Below are positions 19,262-28,374 of a stretch of DNA of 64,000 bases, piece after piece. The notes beneath the pieces were generated by a model that saw only the letters and a program-made list of their open reading frames with translations, searched no databases and had not been told where the DNA came from. The first letter of the stretch is position 1. Each line of letters opens with the position of its first letter. Source of the DNA: Roseovarius confluentis (GTDB lineage Bacteria > Pseudomonadota > Alphaproteobacteria > Rhodobacterales > Rhodobacteraceae); contig NZ_PPFE01000001.1 of assembly GCF_002917925.1 (NCBI RefSeq), forward strand, positions 806,001-870,000, given 5' to 3'. Made by a program: the position numbers and the translations under genes.

Positions 19262-19310
19262 TGCTCCATTAGGGTCAATTCCCGCCACGCCAGGAAGCCG
19301 TTGTGGCAGG
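19262..19310 (-). promoter_or_regulatory. SAM/SAH riboswitch in the metK leader
   Basis: On the minus strand the leader holds the compact SAM/SAH pattern: a GCCAC/GTGGC stem (19303-19307 with 19284-19288) enclosing AACGGCTTCCTGGC, then an A/T linker and ATGGAGCAC. The GGAGC (about 19262-19267) is the metK ribosome binding site and can pair with the GGCTTCC loop in the class's H-type pseudoknot. Ligand binding would hide the ribosome binding site. The match to the known class, from memory, is nearly base for base. Translational control is inferred from this position. Confidence 0.92.
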
Positions 19311-19351
19311 TACCTCGCTTCCTTAGGCGGGCCGTACCCGAAGGTCAATCG

Positions 19352-20884
19352 CTAAGTCCGCGCCTCGCGCTGCCTGCGTGACAGGACCCCGCCCGCCAGC
19401 ATCAGCAGCACCGCCAGCACCAGCACCGGCGCCTCGCCCGTCCGGCTGTAAAGCGTCGGCGGCAAGGGCGGCGGCAGGGGCGTGTCGATCCAGCCCGCCT
19501 CGCCCAGGGGGATATGCGCCAGAATCCGGCCCGTGCCGTCGACCATGGCCGAGACGCCGGTATTGGCCACGCGCACCATGGGCAGGCCCTGCTCGGCGCT
19601 GCGCAGCCGGCCCTGCGCAAGGTGCTGGTAGGGTCCCGAGATCTTTCCGAACCACGCGTCGTTGGTGATCATCAGGATCATGTCCGGCCGCTCGGGGGCC
19701 GACAGGATGTTGCGGGCAAACACCCCTTCGTAGCAGATCAGCGGCACCGCCGTGCCCAAGCGGCCCATATCCACAAGCTCCACCCCCGGCCCGGCGGAAT
19801 ATCCCCCGCCCTCCTCGGCGGCAAGGCCATGGATGCCGAACCGCGCCATCAGGTCGCCCAGCGGCATGAACTCCCCGAACGGGACAAGGTGATGCTTGTC
19901 ATAGACCTGGCTGACCGTGCCGGTCTCGTCGAGCCGCAGAAGCGAGTTGTAGAACCGCTGCCCGTCCAGCCGCCGCAGGCCCAGCACCACCGGTGCCCCC
20001 TGCGCCGAGGCCGCGATGCCGCCCAAAAGGTCGTCGGACTCGTGCAGGAAGGTGGGGATCGCCGTTTCCGGCCAGACCACCAGGTCGGGTCGTCCATCCT
20101 CGCCCGGAGCGGCGGTGAACTGCCGCTGGCGGTCGTAGAACATCTGCAGGTTCTCGGGCCGCCATTTCTCGTGCTGCGCCGCGTTGGGCTGCACCAGCCG
20201 CACCGTCTGCGCCTCCGGTCCCGGTGCGGCGGCGTCCGTCGGCGTCATTGCCGCGCCCGCGCCATAAAGCAACGCGATGCCCGCGAGTCCTGCGGCCCCG
20301 GCCATGCGCCGGCCCGCGCCCAGGTGCCACAGCGCCACCGCCGCCCCCATGACCAGCGCACACAGGCCCAGGGCCCCGCCCACGGACGCCCAATACAGCA
20401 AGGGCGTGTCGATCAGCACATGCCCCACCTGCGCCCAGGCGAACCCGGTGAAAAACCATCCGCGCAGCACCTCTCCGATGACGAAGGCCCCGACCAGCGC
20501 CACGCCGCTGCGGGGGGCGATTGACCGTGCGGCGGCAAAGGCCGCGGCCCAGTAGGATGCCATGAACACCGACAACCCAAGCACCGCGAAGGGCGCCATC
20601 CAGCCATGCCGCGCGGCATCCACCAGGAACGGCTCGAAAATCCAGCTGAGCGCGATGACGAAATGGCCGGTGCCCGCCACCAGCCCGAGGATCGTGGCCG
20701 ACAGCCACCCGCGGGTTTCGCGCCAAAGGCCGAAAATCACCGCCAGTGCGATAATCGTCAGCGGCCACAGTCCCCACGGCGCCTGCCCCAGCGCCGCCGC
20801 GGCGCCCAGGCCGGCGGCAAAGGCATAGCGCGTCCACACGCGGCCCTCACCGATCTGCCGCGTCAGCGCGTCAAGACGGACCAT
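19352..20884 (-). CDS. lnt: Apolipoprotein N-acyltransferase
   Basis: Adds the third acyl chain to the N-terminal Cys of lipoproteins in the inner membrane (510 residues). The N-terminal part has six or more hydrophobic helices (about 20-215). The nitrilase-fold periplasmic domain carries the triad: Glu in VVWPETAIP, Lys in YDKHHLVPFGE and Cys in PLICYEGVF. A last helix precedes the Arg-rich tail. It follows corC closely, as in many proteobacteria where ybeZ/phoH-ybeY-corC-lnt form one operon. Confidence 0.95.
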   Translation of the reverse strand: MVRLDALTRQIGEGRVWTRYAFAAGLGAAAALGQAPWGLWPLTIIALAVIFGLWRETRGWLSATILGLVAGTGHFVIALSWIFEPFLVDAARHGWMAPFAVLGLSVFMASYWAAAFAAARSIAPRSGVALVGAFVIGEVLRGWFFTGFAWAQVGHVLIDTPLLYWASVGGALGLCALVMGAAVALWHLGAGRRMAGAAGLAGIALLYGAGAAMTPTDAAAPGPEAQTVRLVQPNAAQHEKWRPENLQMFYDRQRQFTAAPGEDGRPDLVVWPETAIPTFLHESDDLLGGIAASAQGAPVVLGLRRLDGQRFYNSLLRLDETGTVSQVYDKHHLVPFGEFMPLGDLMARFGIHGLAAEEGGGYSAGPGVELVDMGRLGTAVPLICYEGVFARNILSAPERPDMILMITNDAWFGKISGPYQHLAQGRLRSAEQGLPMVRVANTGVSAMVDGTGRILAHIPLGEAGWIDTPLPPPLPPTLYSRTGEAPVLVLAVLLMLAGGVLSRRQREART

Positions 20885-20887
20885 GAA

Positions 20888-21820
20888 TTACCCCTCGATC
20901 GCCTCGGGCAGGCGCACCCGCAGCCGCTTGATCCGCCGCGGATCGGAATCCAGCACCTGGATTTCTATGCCCGTGGGATGCTCGACCAGCTCGCCCCGCG
21001 CCGGAACGCGGCCCAGCAGCATGAAGACCAGCCCGCCCAGCGTGTCGATCTCTTCCTCGTCGATCTCTTCCGAGTCGGTCAGCGACAGCCCGATCTCGGC
21101 CTCGAACTCCTCCAGAGGGGCCTTGGCCTGCACCACATAAGAGCCGGGCTTTTCCTCGGACCAATAGGCGCCCTCGTCCTGGTCGTGCTCATCGGCGATC
21201 TCGCCCACGACCTGTTCGATCAGGTCCTCGATGGTCACCAGGCCGTCGACCCCGCCATATTCGTCGATCACCAGCGCCATGTGCCGGCGCTCGGCCTGCA
21301 TCTTCTGCAACAGCACGCCGATCGTCATCGATGGCGGCACGTACATCAGCGGACGCAACAGCTCTTCCAGCGAATAATCCGCGCCCTGCCCGTTGAATCC
21401 GTGCTTCAGCGCGAAATCCTTGAGGTGGACAAAGCCCGTTGGCGTGTCCAGCGTGCCCTCGTACACGGGCAGACGCGTCAGCCCGCTTTCGCGGAACGTC
21501 TGGACCAGTTCATCCTTGGTGACTGTTGCGGGTACGGAAACAACGTCCGCCTTGGGGATCATCACGTCCTCGACGGAAAGCCGCCGCAGGTTGCCCAGCC
21601 CCAGGTTGGGCGCGAGGCCGTTGCCTGTCGTGTCATCCCCATCACCCTGCAGGTCGTCTTCCTCGCCGCCATACTCTTCGTCCACGCCCAGCGCGCCAAA
21701 GAAGCGACGGAAGAACCCGCCCTGCGTGTCGTTCTGATCCTCTGCCGGATCGTCGCCCTTGTATGCCTCGGACCGCGCGCCATGCGCTGCCATAGAAGAG
21801 GCGTCGTTGCTGTCGTTCAT
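20888..21820 (-). CDS. corC: CorC/HlyC-type CBS-domain protein
   Basis: Soluble member of the CorC/HlyC family (310 residues) with two CBS motifs (about 70-200: [14 protein letters not shown] and [17 protein letters not shown]) that bind adenine nucleotides, then a C-terminal transporter-associated (CorC_HlyC) domain. The family is linked to Mg2+/Co2+ efflux and heat tolerance with YbeY/YbeZ. ATG 21820 has an AAGG site; an upstream in-frame start at 21868 overlaps ybeY and is unlikely. Only three bases separate its stop from the lnt start. Confidence 0.92.
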   Translation of the reverse strand: MNDSNDASSMAAHGARSEAYKGDDPAEDQNDTQGGFFRRFFGALGVDEEYGGEEDDLQGDGDDTTGNGLAPNLGLGNLRRLSVEDVMIPKADVVSVPATVTKDELVQTFRESGLTRLPVYEGTLDTPTGFVHLKDFALKHGFNGQGADYSLEELLRPLMYVPPSMTIGVLLQKMQAERRHMALVIDEYGGVDGLVTIEDLIEQVVGEIADEHDQDEGAYWSEEKPGSYVVQAKAPLEEFEAEIGLSLTDSEEIDEEEIDTLGGLVFMLLGRVPARGELVEHPTGIEIQVLDSDPRRIKRLRVRLPEAIEG

Positions 21821-21864
21821 CTTACCTTTCCGAATCGTGCCCGCGTTCGCGGACAACGGGTAAC

Positions 21865-22359
21865 TCAATATGGGTCAGGCAGACCCAGTTTGCCAAGTAT
21901 CTCCACCTCGGTTCGTTCCATCAAGGTGGCATCCTTGTCACGAACGTGATCGTAGCCCAGCAAATGCAAGATTCCGTGAACGATAAGATGCGTCACGTGG
22001 TCCTGCATCGGCTTGCCCGCCGCGCGGGCCTCTTTCGCGCAAGTGTCGAAGGCGATCGCGATATCGCCCAGCTCGGGGTCGAGGCCCGCATCGGGCAGGT
22101 CCGGCACGTCACCTTCGGCGCCTGCGCCCCGCTCCTCGCTCGGCCAGCTCAATACATTGGTCGGCGCCGCCTTGTCCCGGAAATCTTCGTTCAAGGCGGC
22201 AATCCGCGCATCGTCGCAGCCCAGCACCGCGATTTCCCACTCCGCGGGGTCCAGCCCCAGGTGCGCCAGCGTCGCCTCCGCCGCCCGCACGGCCAGCCGC
22301 TCCAGCCCCGCGTCCAGCCAGCGGTCATCCTCGATGACCGTATCGACAGAAACGCTCAC
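21865..22359 (-). CDS. ybeY: Endoribonuclease YbeY (16S rRNA maturation)
   Basis: Single-strand RNase needed for 16S rRNA 3' processing and ribosome quality control (about 164 residues). The zinc motif HLIVHGILHLLGYDH (H-x3-H-x5-H type) is intact. The GTG at 22359 gives an N-terminus SVSVDTVIEDDRW that fits the family. The frame stays open to a TTG at 22431, but that would translate a palindromic repeat, so the start is likely 22359 although its ribosome binding site is weak. Confidence 0.92.
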   Translation of the reverse strand: MSVSVDTVIEDDRWLDAGLERLAVRAAEATLAHLGLDPAEWEIAVLGCDDARIAALNEDFRDKAAPTNVLSWPSEERGAGAEGDVPDLPDAGLDPELGDIAIAFDTCAKEARAAGKPMQDHVTHLIVHGILHLLGYDHVRDKDATLMERTEVEILGKLGLPDPY

Positions 22360-22371
22360 ACCGGGCGCAGG

Positions 22372-22447
22372 CCGGAATTTTGCAAAATTCCGGATCGGAA
22401 AATTGCAATTTTCCGGGCAATTTTCTTCCAAAGAAAATTGTGCCCGG
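22372..22447. repeat. Triple-palindrome AT-rich element between phoH and ybeY
   Basis: Three adjacent hairpins with G/C clamps: a 22-base perfect palindrome (22372-22393), a 20-base perfect palindrome (22396-22415) and an imperfect one (about 22413-22447, loop CCA). The first two share the cores GGAATTT/AAATTCC and GGAAAATT/AATTTTCC with the element at 40983-41050. In the transcript it would lie just upstream of the ybeY start. Confidence 0.8.
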
Positions 22448-22449
22448 CC

Positions 22450-23478
22450 TCAGACATCCGCGTCGTAGGCCTCGATGATCGCCGCCACCAGCGGATGGCG
22501 CACCACGTCTTTGGAAGTGAAGTAGTTGAAGGCGATCTTCGGGATATCCTTCAACAGCCGCTCGGCATCGTGCAGCCCGCTCGTCACCCCGCGCGGCAGG
22601 TCGATCTGGCTGCGGTCGCCGGTGATCACCATGCGGCTGCCCTCGCCCAGCCGGGTCAGGAACATCTTCATCTGCATCGAGGTGGCGTTCTGCGCCTCGT
22701 CCAGCACCACGAACGCATTGGCCAGCGTGCGCCCCCGCATGAAGGCCAGCGGAGCTATCTCGATCCGCTTCTCCTCGATCAGCTTGGCCACCTGCTTGGC
22801 CGGGAAGAAATCGTTCAGCGCGTCGTAGAGCGGCTGCATGTAGGGGTCGACCTTGTCCTTCATGTCGCCCGGCAGATAACCCAGCTTCTCGCCAGCCTCC
22901 ACCGCCGGCCGGCTTAGGATGATGCGGTCGACATGCCCCTCGATGAACATGCTGACGCCCACAGCCACGGCAAGGTACGTCTTGCCGGTGCCCGCCGGCC
23001 CGATGCCGAAGGCCAGCTCGTTGGCAAAGAGCGCCTGCACATAAGCCTTCTGCGCGTCCGTGCGCGGCTCGACGGGCTTCTTGCGGGTCTTGATCTCGAC
23101 CCGCCCGCCCTTGAACATCTCAAGCTGGTCACCCCCATCCGCCGCCGCGTCGTCGCCCGCGCCGCGGTCGGCACTGCCGCCCGCCCCCATGCGCAGCTCT
23201 CGGTCCACGTCGCCATGCTCGACCGTGCGGCCCTCTTCCAGCCGCTGGTACAGCGCCAGCAGCACGTCGCGCGCCTCCTTGGCCTGCTCCGGATCGCCAA
23301 TCACGGCAAGCTGGTTGCCCCGGCGCAGGATCTGCACGCCCAGCTTCTTCTCGATTTCGGCAAGGTTGCGGTCGTATTCGCCGCACAGGTCGATCAACAG
23401 GAAATTGTCGGGGAACTCGACAACCGTTTCCAGAATGTCGCTGCTTTCGGATTGCGACGTCAGCACGTTCGTGACCAA
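22450..23478 (-). CDS. ybeZ: PhoH-like ATPase (YbeZ)
   Basis: Cytoplasmic ATPase (342 residues) that works with YbeY in rRNA maturation. Residues about 20-80 form a KH-like nucleic-acid-binding part, and the ATPase domain begins with Walker A GPAGTGKTYLAVAVG and has the Walker B-like FVVLDEAQNAT and TGDRSQIDLP. A linker at about 95-120 is Gly/Ala/Asp-rich and longer than in E. coli. The start is TTG 23478: AGGGAG lies six bases upstream and no ATG is available. First gene of the ybeZ-ybeY-corC-lnt unit. Confidence 0.93.
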   Translation of the reverse strand: MVTNVLTSQSESSDILETVVEFPDNFLLIDLCGEYDRNLAEIEKKLGVQILRRGNQLAVIGDPEQAKEARDVLLALYQRLEEGRTVEHGDVDRELRMGAGGSADRGAGDDAAADGGDQLEMFKGGRVEIKTRKKPVEPRTDAQKAYVQALFANELAFGIGPAGTGKTYLAVAVGVSMFIEGHVDRIILSRPAVEAGEKLGYLPGDMKDKVDPYMQPLYDALNDFFPAKQVAKLIEEKRIEIAPLAFMRGRTLANAFVVLDEAQNATSMQMKMFLTRLGEGSRMVITGDRSQIDLPRGVTSGLHDAERLLKDIPKIAFNYFTSKDVVRHPLVAAIIEAYDADV

Positions 23479-23569
23479 TCAAATCTCCCTGTCAAAGGCC
23501 TGTGCCAATGCTGCCAAGATGCGCCCCCAAGGGCAAGGCCCACGGCGCAATTGTCACGGCTTTGAAACG

Positions 23570-23598
23570 AAAAATGCCGCAGCGGGTATCGCTGCGGC
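23570..23598 (-). terminator. Intrinsic terminator after the small lipoprotein gene
   Basis: A perfect 9-bp stem GCCGCAGCG/CGCTGCGGC (23576-23584 with 23590-23598) with a five-base loop is followed on the minus strand by ATTTTT. It lies 25 bases past the stop of the gene at 23623-23928 and insulates it from ybeZ. Confidence 0.8.
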
Positions 23599-23622
23599 AC
23601 GAATTTCGGCGAAAGCGGCATG

Positions 23623-23928
23623 TCAGGTGCTTGGGTCCGGCACGGGCGAACCCGACTTGTACCCCCCGGTCGCCACGGTCGGCGGTGCGGTGCCCGAACA
23701 GACCGGCTTGCCGTACTTGTCCAGCCGCTGCGACAGGTAGCCCTCGGTTCCGTCGTCGATGATCCAGTGATCACAGCCGTTCGGATCGACCCAGATCCCG
23801 GCCTGAAGCTGGCTCAGGTGCTTGGAATCAAAGCCACGGTCGACGGTCTTGTCAGTCTTCGGCACGTCGCAGGCGCTGACGAGGCCCGCAAGGGGAACGA
23901 CGGCGATCAGTTTAAGAAGTTTCATCAT
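23623..23928 (-). CDS. Small lipoprotein with a WVDPxGCxHW module
   Basis: 101-residue predicted lipoprotein. The signal peptide ends at LVSAC with the lipidated Cys20. Residues 45-79 form a module, IWVDPNGCDHWIIDDG followed by EGYLSQRLDKYGKPVC, which is repeated in the adjacent OmpA-family gene. The paired Cys residues (52 and about 79) may form a disulfide. No function known. Two ATGs in tandem (23928, 23925) follow an AGGGG site. It lies eight bases after the OmpA-like gene, so the two are one operon. Confidence 0.82.
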   Translation of the reverse strand: MMKLLKLIAVVPLAGLVSACDVPKTDKTVDRGFDSKHLSQLQAGIWVDPNGCDHWIIDDGTEGYLSQRLDKYGKPVCSGTAPPTVATGGYKSGSPVPDPST

Positions 23929-23936
23929 GGTCCCCT

Positions 23937-24515
23937 TCAGCGAATGCAGATGATTTCGACGCGGCGATTTTGCTGCATGCCGGCGGCGGTGTTGTTCGAT
24001 GCCTTGGGCAGACGCTCGCCATAGCCGCGTACATCCGCGATCCGCGCGCCGGTGCCGGCAGCGATTCGCGCCACCGAGTTGGCCCGGCGATAGGACAGGT
24101 CGATATTGTACTGGTCCGACGCACGGCTGTCGGTATGCCCGGTGATGATGTAGGAAATCGCCCCCGTGCTGCGGAAGAACTCCTGCAGACGCGCACGACC
24201 GGCCGAATTGATATTCGCGCTGTCAGTCGCAAAGAGCTGGTCGGTGTTGACCACACCGCACACGTTGCCGCGGCGGCAGACCGGGATGCCCTGGCGGTTC
24301 ACGTGCGGGGTCATGTACCCTTCCCAGCCGTCATCCATCACCCAGTGTTCGCACCCGTCCGGATCGACCCAGATCGTCGGCACGTAACGCTCACCTTTCA
24401 CGACCCGCTGGCCACTTTGCGCCTGACCGGGCTCGGTCATCGCCACGACACCCAGAGCCACGGCAGCAAGGCCGCTCATCAGGGTGCGCACTGTTTTCGA
24501 AAACGTGTTCGTCAC
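23937..24515 (-). CDS. OmpA-family protein with the same WVDPxGCxHW module
   Basis: Exported protein (192 residues). The signal peptide ends near AQA at about residue 33. A module at about 47-82 (TIWVDPDGCEHWVMDDGWEGY ... GIPVC, split by variable bases) matches that in the next gene. A C-terminal OmpA/MotB peptidoglycan-binding domain follows, with GHTDSRASDQYNIDLSYRRA. I prefer GTG 24515, with AGGA eight bases upstream, over GTG 24521. It probably anchors to peptidoglycan in the periplasm; the module's ligand is unknown. Confidence 0.85.
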   Translation of the reverse strand: MTNTFSKTVRTLMSGLAAVALGVVAMTEPGQAQSGQRVVKGERYVPTIWVDPDGCEHWVMDDGWEGYMTPHVNRQGIPVCRRGNVCGVVNTDQLFATDSANINSAGRARLQEFFRSTGAISYIITGHTDSRASDQYNIDLSYRRANSVARIAAGTGARIADVRGYGERLPKASNNTAAGMQQNRRVEIICIR

Positions 24516-24743
24516 AGCCACTGTCCTTTTTATTATTTCCCCCGCTTGTCACGGTACCAGGCAGCGATTCCGCGACAAAAAACAAATTATTGTTTGACTT
24601 TAGCAAGTTCCGGCGCGTTGTGAAGTATAAATAGCCAGATATTGTGGCACTGCGGGAAACAATGGCCACCTATGGGTTATCCACACCCCGACAGGCCAAA
24701 TTACCCCGCCACCAGAGGGCGTTACGGCCAGACCGCCGGAAAT

Positions 24744-26075
24744 TCAGGCAGGCAGCACCCGCCCGCCCAGAGAATTGGCGCCGCTCTCGATGATTTCCAC
24801 CCGGCGCAAGTCGCCCGACTGCACGGTGGAGTCGCTCACATGCACCGCGTGCAGGTAATCCGACTTGCCCACCATCTGTCCGTCGCGCCGCCCGGCCTTC
24901 TCGAACAGCACGCCCACCTCGCGGCCCACCATCGCGTCCTGGATCGCGCGCTGCTGCTCGGTGATCAGCGCCTGAAGGCGGTGCAGACGCTCGGTCTTCA
25001 CCTCCTCGTCCAGCTGCGCACGCTCCGCCGCGGGCGTGCCGGGCCGTGTGGAATACTTGAAGGAATAGGCATAGCCATAGCGGACCTCTTCGATCAACGC
25101 CATCGTGTCCGCGAAATCCGCCTCTGTCTCTTCGGGGAAGCCCACGATGAAATCCCCCGACAACAGGATATCGGGCCGTGCCGCGCGGATCCGCTCGATC
25201 AGCCGGATATAACTTTCCGCGGTATGGCTGCGGTTCATCCGCTTCAGAATCCGGTCGCTGCCGGACTGCACCGGCAAGTGCAGGTACGGCATCAGCTTGG
25301 CGCACTCCCCATGCGCCGCGATCAGGTCGTCGCTCATGTCGTTGGGATGGCTGGTGGTGAACCGGATGCGCTCCAGCCCGTCCACCTTGTCCAACTCCCA
25401 GATCAGCTGCGCCAGCGACCAGTCATTCCCGTCCGGCCCCTCGCCATGGTACGCATTCACGTTCTGACCCAGCAAGGTAAGCTCGCGCACACCGCGTTCC
25501 ACCAGCTCCTTCGCCTCATCCACGATGCGGCTGACCGGGCGGCTTACCTCGGCCCCACGGGTATAAGGCACCACGCAGAAGGCGCAGAACTTGTCGCAGC
25601 CCTCCTGCACGGTCAGGAACGCGGTCGGGCCCCGCTTGGCCTTGCCACCGCGCTTGCGCAGCGTCTCGAACTTGTCATCCAGCGGAAACTGCGTATCCAG
25701 CGCCTTGTCCCCACCCCGTGCCTTGGCCTCCAGCGCTGGCAGGTTGTGATAGCTTTGCGGCCCCACCACCAGGTCCACCATCGGCTGACGGCGCATGATT
25801 TCCTCGCCTTCGGCCTGTGCGACACAGCCCGCCACGCCGATCTTGAGGTCCGGCTTGGCGTCCTTCAGCCCCTTGAACCGGCCCAGCTCCGAATAAACCT
25901 TTTCCGCGGCCTTTTCGCGAATGTGACAGGTGTTGAGCAGAATCATGTCCGCGTCGTCGGGCGTGTCCGTCTCGACATACCCCGCGCCGCCCATGGCCTC
26001 GGCCATGCGCTCGCTGTCATAGACGTTCATCTGGCACCCGTAGGTCTTGATGTATAGCTTCTTCGCTTCGGACAT
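24744..26075 (-). CDS. miaB: tRNA-2-methylthio-N6-dimethylallyladenosine synthase
   Basis: Radical-SAM methylthiotransferase acting on i6A37 of tRNAs (443 residues). The UPF0004 N-terminal domain binds one cluster through Cys in [15 protein letters not shown] and GCVAQAEGE. The radical-SAM CxxxCxxC is in [16 protein letters not shown]. The TRAM RNA-binding domain forms the C-terminus. ATG 26075 has AGGG eight bases upstream; the start ten codons earlier lacks one. Divergent from the gene at 26190. Confidence 0.96.
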   Translation of the reverse strand: MSEAKKLYIKTYGCQMNVYDSERMAEAMGGAGYVETDTPDDADMILLNTCHIREKAAEKVYSELGRFKGLKDAKPDLKIGVAGCVAQAEGEEIMRRQPMVDLVVGPQSYHNLPALEAKARGGDKALDTQFPLDDKFETLRKRGGKAKRGPTAFLTVQEGCDKFCAFCVVPYTRGAEVSRPVSRIVDEAKELVERGVRELTLLGQNVNAYHGEGPDGNDWSLAQLIWELDKVDGLERIRFTTSHPNDMSDDLIAAHGECAKLMPYLHLPVQSGSDRILKRMNRSHTAESYIRLIERIRAARPDILLSGDFIVGFPEETEADFADTMALIEEVRYGYAYSFKYSTRPGTPAAERAQLDEEVKTERLHRLQALITEQQRAIQDAMVGREVGVLFEKAGRRDGQMVGKSDYLHAVHVSDSTVQSGDLRRVEIIESGANSLGGRVLPA

Positions 26076-26189
26076 GGCCACACCCTGCATCTCAAGCGGT
26101 TTCAAGGCGCCTGCCTACACCACCTGCCGCCCGACTTGCAATGCGCCGCGAATTGCGGAATTTTACCGGCGCAGCCCCAGAGGATGACG

Positions 26190-27059
26190 ATGCAGTACCC
26201 CACCCTCTCCGCCTTTTTCGACAGCCCCGGCACCGCGCTCGCCAAGGGCCCCGTCGCCATGATCTTCGTCGAGGACGAGGTCGAGGTCGACAGCGCCATC
26301 CGCCACCACCTCGACACCGGGTTTGCGTCGGTGCTGGTTTTCATGCCCCACGCCTTTGACCTGGCCCCCGACGTGGCCGACCGGGTCGAGCGGATCGGCC
26401 ATGACATCGCGGCGGGCGACAGCTTCGTCGAGGCGGTGAACCGCGTGATCGAGGCCGCACCGGGCCTCTGGCTCTATTATTGCTTCAACGCCGAATACCT
26501 GTTCTTCCCGTTCTGCGAGACGCGCACCGTGGGCGAAATGCTGGCCTTTCACACAGAGGAACGTCGCGACGCGATGTTGAACTACGTGGTGGACCTCTAT
26601 GCCGGCGATCTCGACCGCCACCCCGGGGCGGTGTCGCTGGAGGATGCCCATCTCGACCGCTCGGGCTATTACGCGCTGGCGCGTAACGACCCCGACAACC
26701 ACAACCACCCGCGCGAACGGCAACTGGATTTCTTCGGCGGCCTGCGCTGGCGCTACGAGGAGCACATTCCCCCCGAACGTCGCAAGATCGACCGCATCGC
26801 ACTGTTCCGCGCCAAGCCGGGGCTGGAACTGCGTCCCGATCACACCTTCAACGACGAAGAATACAACACCTATGCCTGCCCGTGGCACCACAATCTGACG
26901 GCGGCGGTGGCCTCGTTCCGCACCGCCAAGGCGCTGAAACGCAACCCGGGCTCGACCTTCGACATCCACACCTTCAAGTGGCACAATTCCGCGCCCTTCG
27001 AATGGCATTCGCGGCAATTGCTGGATCTTGGCCTGATGGAACCCGGCCAGTGGTTCTGA
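26190..27059 (+). CDS. Conserved roseobacter protein, possibly glycosyltransferase-2-like
   Basis: 289-residue soluble protein. I recognise it as a type common in roseobacter genomes but cannot assign a function. The opening (VAMIFVEDEVEVDSAIRHHL, then VLVFMPHAF) looks like a Rossmann-type nucleotide-sugar fold. WLYYCFNAEYLFFPFCETR and the C-terminal TFKWHNSAPFEWHSRQ are rich in aromatic and His residues. ATG 26190 lies six bases after AGAGG; ATG 26184 overlaps less well. It converges on the next gene with seven bases between the stops. Confidence 0.6.
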   Translation: MQYPTLSAFFDSPGTALAKGPVAMIFVEDEVEVDSAIRHHLDTGFASVLVFMPHAFDLAPDVADRVERIGHDIAAGDSFVEAVNRVIEAAPGLWLYYCFNAEYLFFPFCETRTVGEMLAFHTEERRDAMLNYVVDLYAGDLDRHPGAVSLEDAHLDRSGYYALARNDPDNHNHPRERQLDFFGGLRWRYEEHIPPERRKIDRIALFRAKPGLELRPDHTFNDEEYNTYACPWHHNLTAAVASFRTAKALKRNPGSTFDIHTFKWHNSAPFEWHSRQLLDLGLMEPGQWF

Positions 27060-27066
27060 AGTGACC

Positions 27067-27672
27067 CTAGCGCGTGGACCGACGCCGCGCCGCCCAGATC
27101 CGCAAATCCAGGATCACTTTCACCGTGGCGCCCAGCGCCAGCGCAAATAGCGCGTACTTGCTCACCGTTTCCATCGTGCCTTGAATAAGAACCGCGTGCA
27201 GGCCCGTGCCCGCAACGATCAGCACCGCCAGCGCCGTATGCGCCCGCCGCCATGTCATCGGCCGCACCCCCAGCCGCTTGCGCATCACCGCCAGCGCGGC
27301 GGTGGCAAAGATCAGCCACATCACCAGCACGCCCCAGACCGAGAACGGCGTGGGCGAGCGCAGCAGCAACGCATCCACCACGTCCGGCGGGCTGGTCAGC
27401 CACAGCCCGCCCACATGCAGCACCACCAGCGCCACGATCCCCGCGCCGACCCAGCGATGCACCCGCCGCCCCTTCAGCGCAGGCACACCGGGCAGGTATC
27501 CGCCCGCCAGCAAGGGTTGCAACAGCATCAGGGCAAAGCCCACGATCCCGGCAAAGCCGGCCAGGATGTAGATCGGTTGGCGCCATTGCAGCAGCGGGCT
27601 GAACCCCGCCGCCACGACGGGCACAAGAAGGGCGGCGCAGACCGCCGCCCATATCGAAAGCTTGCGAAACAT
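27067..27672 (-). CDS. Ferric reductase-like transmembrane protein
   Basis: Membrane protein of 201 residues with six predicted helices in the ferric-reductase/YedZ (MsrQ)-like haem b arrangement: His in RRVHRWVGAG, VVLHVGGLW, RRAHTALAV and GTGLHAVLI could ligate two haems. It would transfer electrons across the inner membrane. ATG 27672 starts eight bases after the stop of the Tat-exported protein gene at 27680, which suggests the two act together in the periplasm. Confidence 0.78.
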   Translation of the reverse strand: MFRKLSIWAAVCAALLVPVVAAGFSPLLQWRQPIYILAGFAGIVGFALMLLQPLLAGGYLPGVPALKGRRVHRWVGAGIVALVVLHVGGLWLTSPPDVVDALLLRSPTPFSVWGVLVMWLIFATAALAVMRKRLGVRPMTWRRAHTALAVLIVAGTGLHAVLIQGTMETVSKYALFALALGATVKVILDLRIWAARRRSTR

Positions 27673-27679
27673 CAGGACT

Positions 27680-28183
27680 TTACGCCGGGACCAGTACGAA
27701 CTCCACGTCAAGTGAAGTCTGCCCCGGGCTCGTCATCACCGGGCGCAGGAACACCGTCTCGAAGCCGCCATCGTCATACTCGGCATCATAGGCCAGATGG
27801 CCGTGCGGCTGACCAAAGGCAGGCACGATCTGCGGCATGTCCATGACGAACCGCCCGTTCCGGTCGGTCAGGGTCGCACCATGGCTTTCCGGGTCGCGCT
27901 CGTGCCCCTCGGTGGTGTGCGCCCACATCTGGATGCGGCGGCCTTCAAGCGGCGCACCATCCCCCGCACGACGCACCGTGCCGGTCATGGAAAAGCCGCC
28001 ATTGCCAATGCGCTCCACGATCTGCGCACCGGGGCGATAATTGTTGGCGCCGCCCGGCATCGTCGGCGTCGGCTGCACGCCCGCCGCTCGCGCCGGCACG
28101 ATCAGGCCCGATCCCAGAGCCACGGCGGCGGCCGCGCTGCCGGTCGCCATCAGCTTGCGTCGATTGATCAGTCGGGGTCTCAT
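27680..28183 (-). CDS. Exported intradiol-dioxygenase-like protein
   Basis: 167-residue protein with a twin-arginine-like leader (INRRKLMATG followed by an Ala-rich hydrophobic stretch). The mature part resembles the protocatechuate/catechol intradiol dioxygenase beta-sandwich: SMTGTVRRAGDGAPLEGRRIQMWAH (split in variable positions), TLTDRNGRFVMD and GHLAYDAEYDDG. The usual iron-binding Tyr/His set is not clearly complete, so it may not be an active dioxygenase. ATG 28183 has AGGAGAG. It is co-transcribed with the haem membrane protein at 27067-27672. Confidence 0.72.
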   Translation of the reverse strand: MRPRLINRRKLMATGSAAAAVALGSGLIVPARAAGVQPTPTMPGGANNYRPGAQIVERIGNGGFSMTGTVRRAGDGAPLEGRRIQMWAHTTEGHERDPESHGATLTDRNGRFVMDMPQIVPAFGQPHGHLAYDAEYDDGGFETVFLRPVMTSPGQTSLDVEFVLVPA

Positions 28184-28374
28184 ATCGGTCTCTCCTGTCA
28201 GGTCGGGGGCGCAGGCTGCCATACCGGGCACAACCTGCGCCATCATACCCTATTCAAGATAACGCCGATCCGCCGCAGGCAAACCGCCCTCACGCCACCG
28301 TGACCGCGCGAATTCGTCCCGATCGGCGGCGTTCGGCCCAGCCGCCATCGATGACGCGGCATCGCCGCTCAGCG

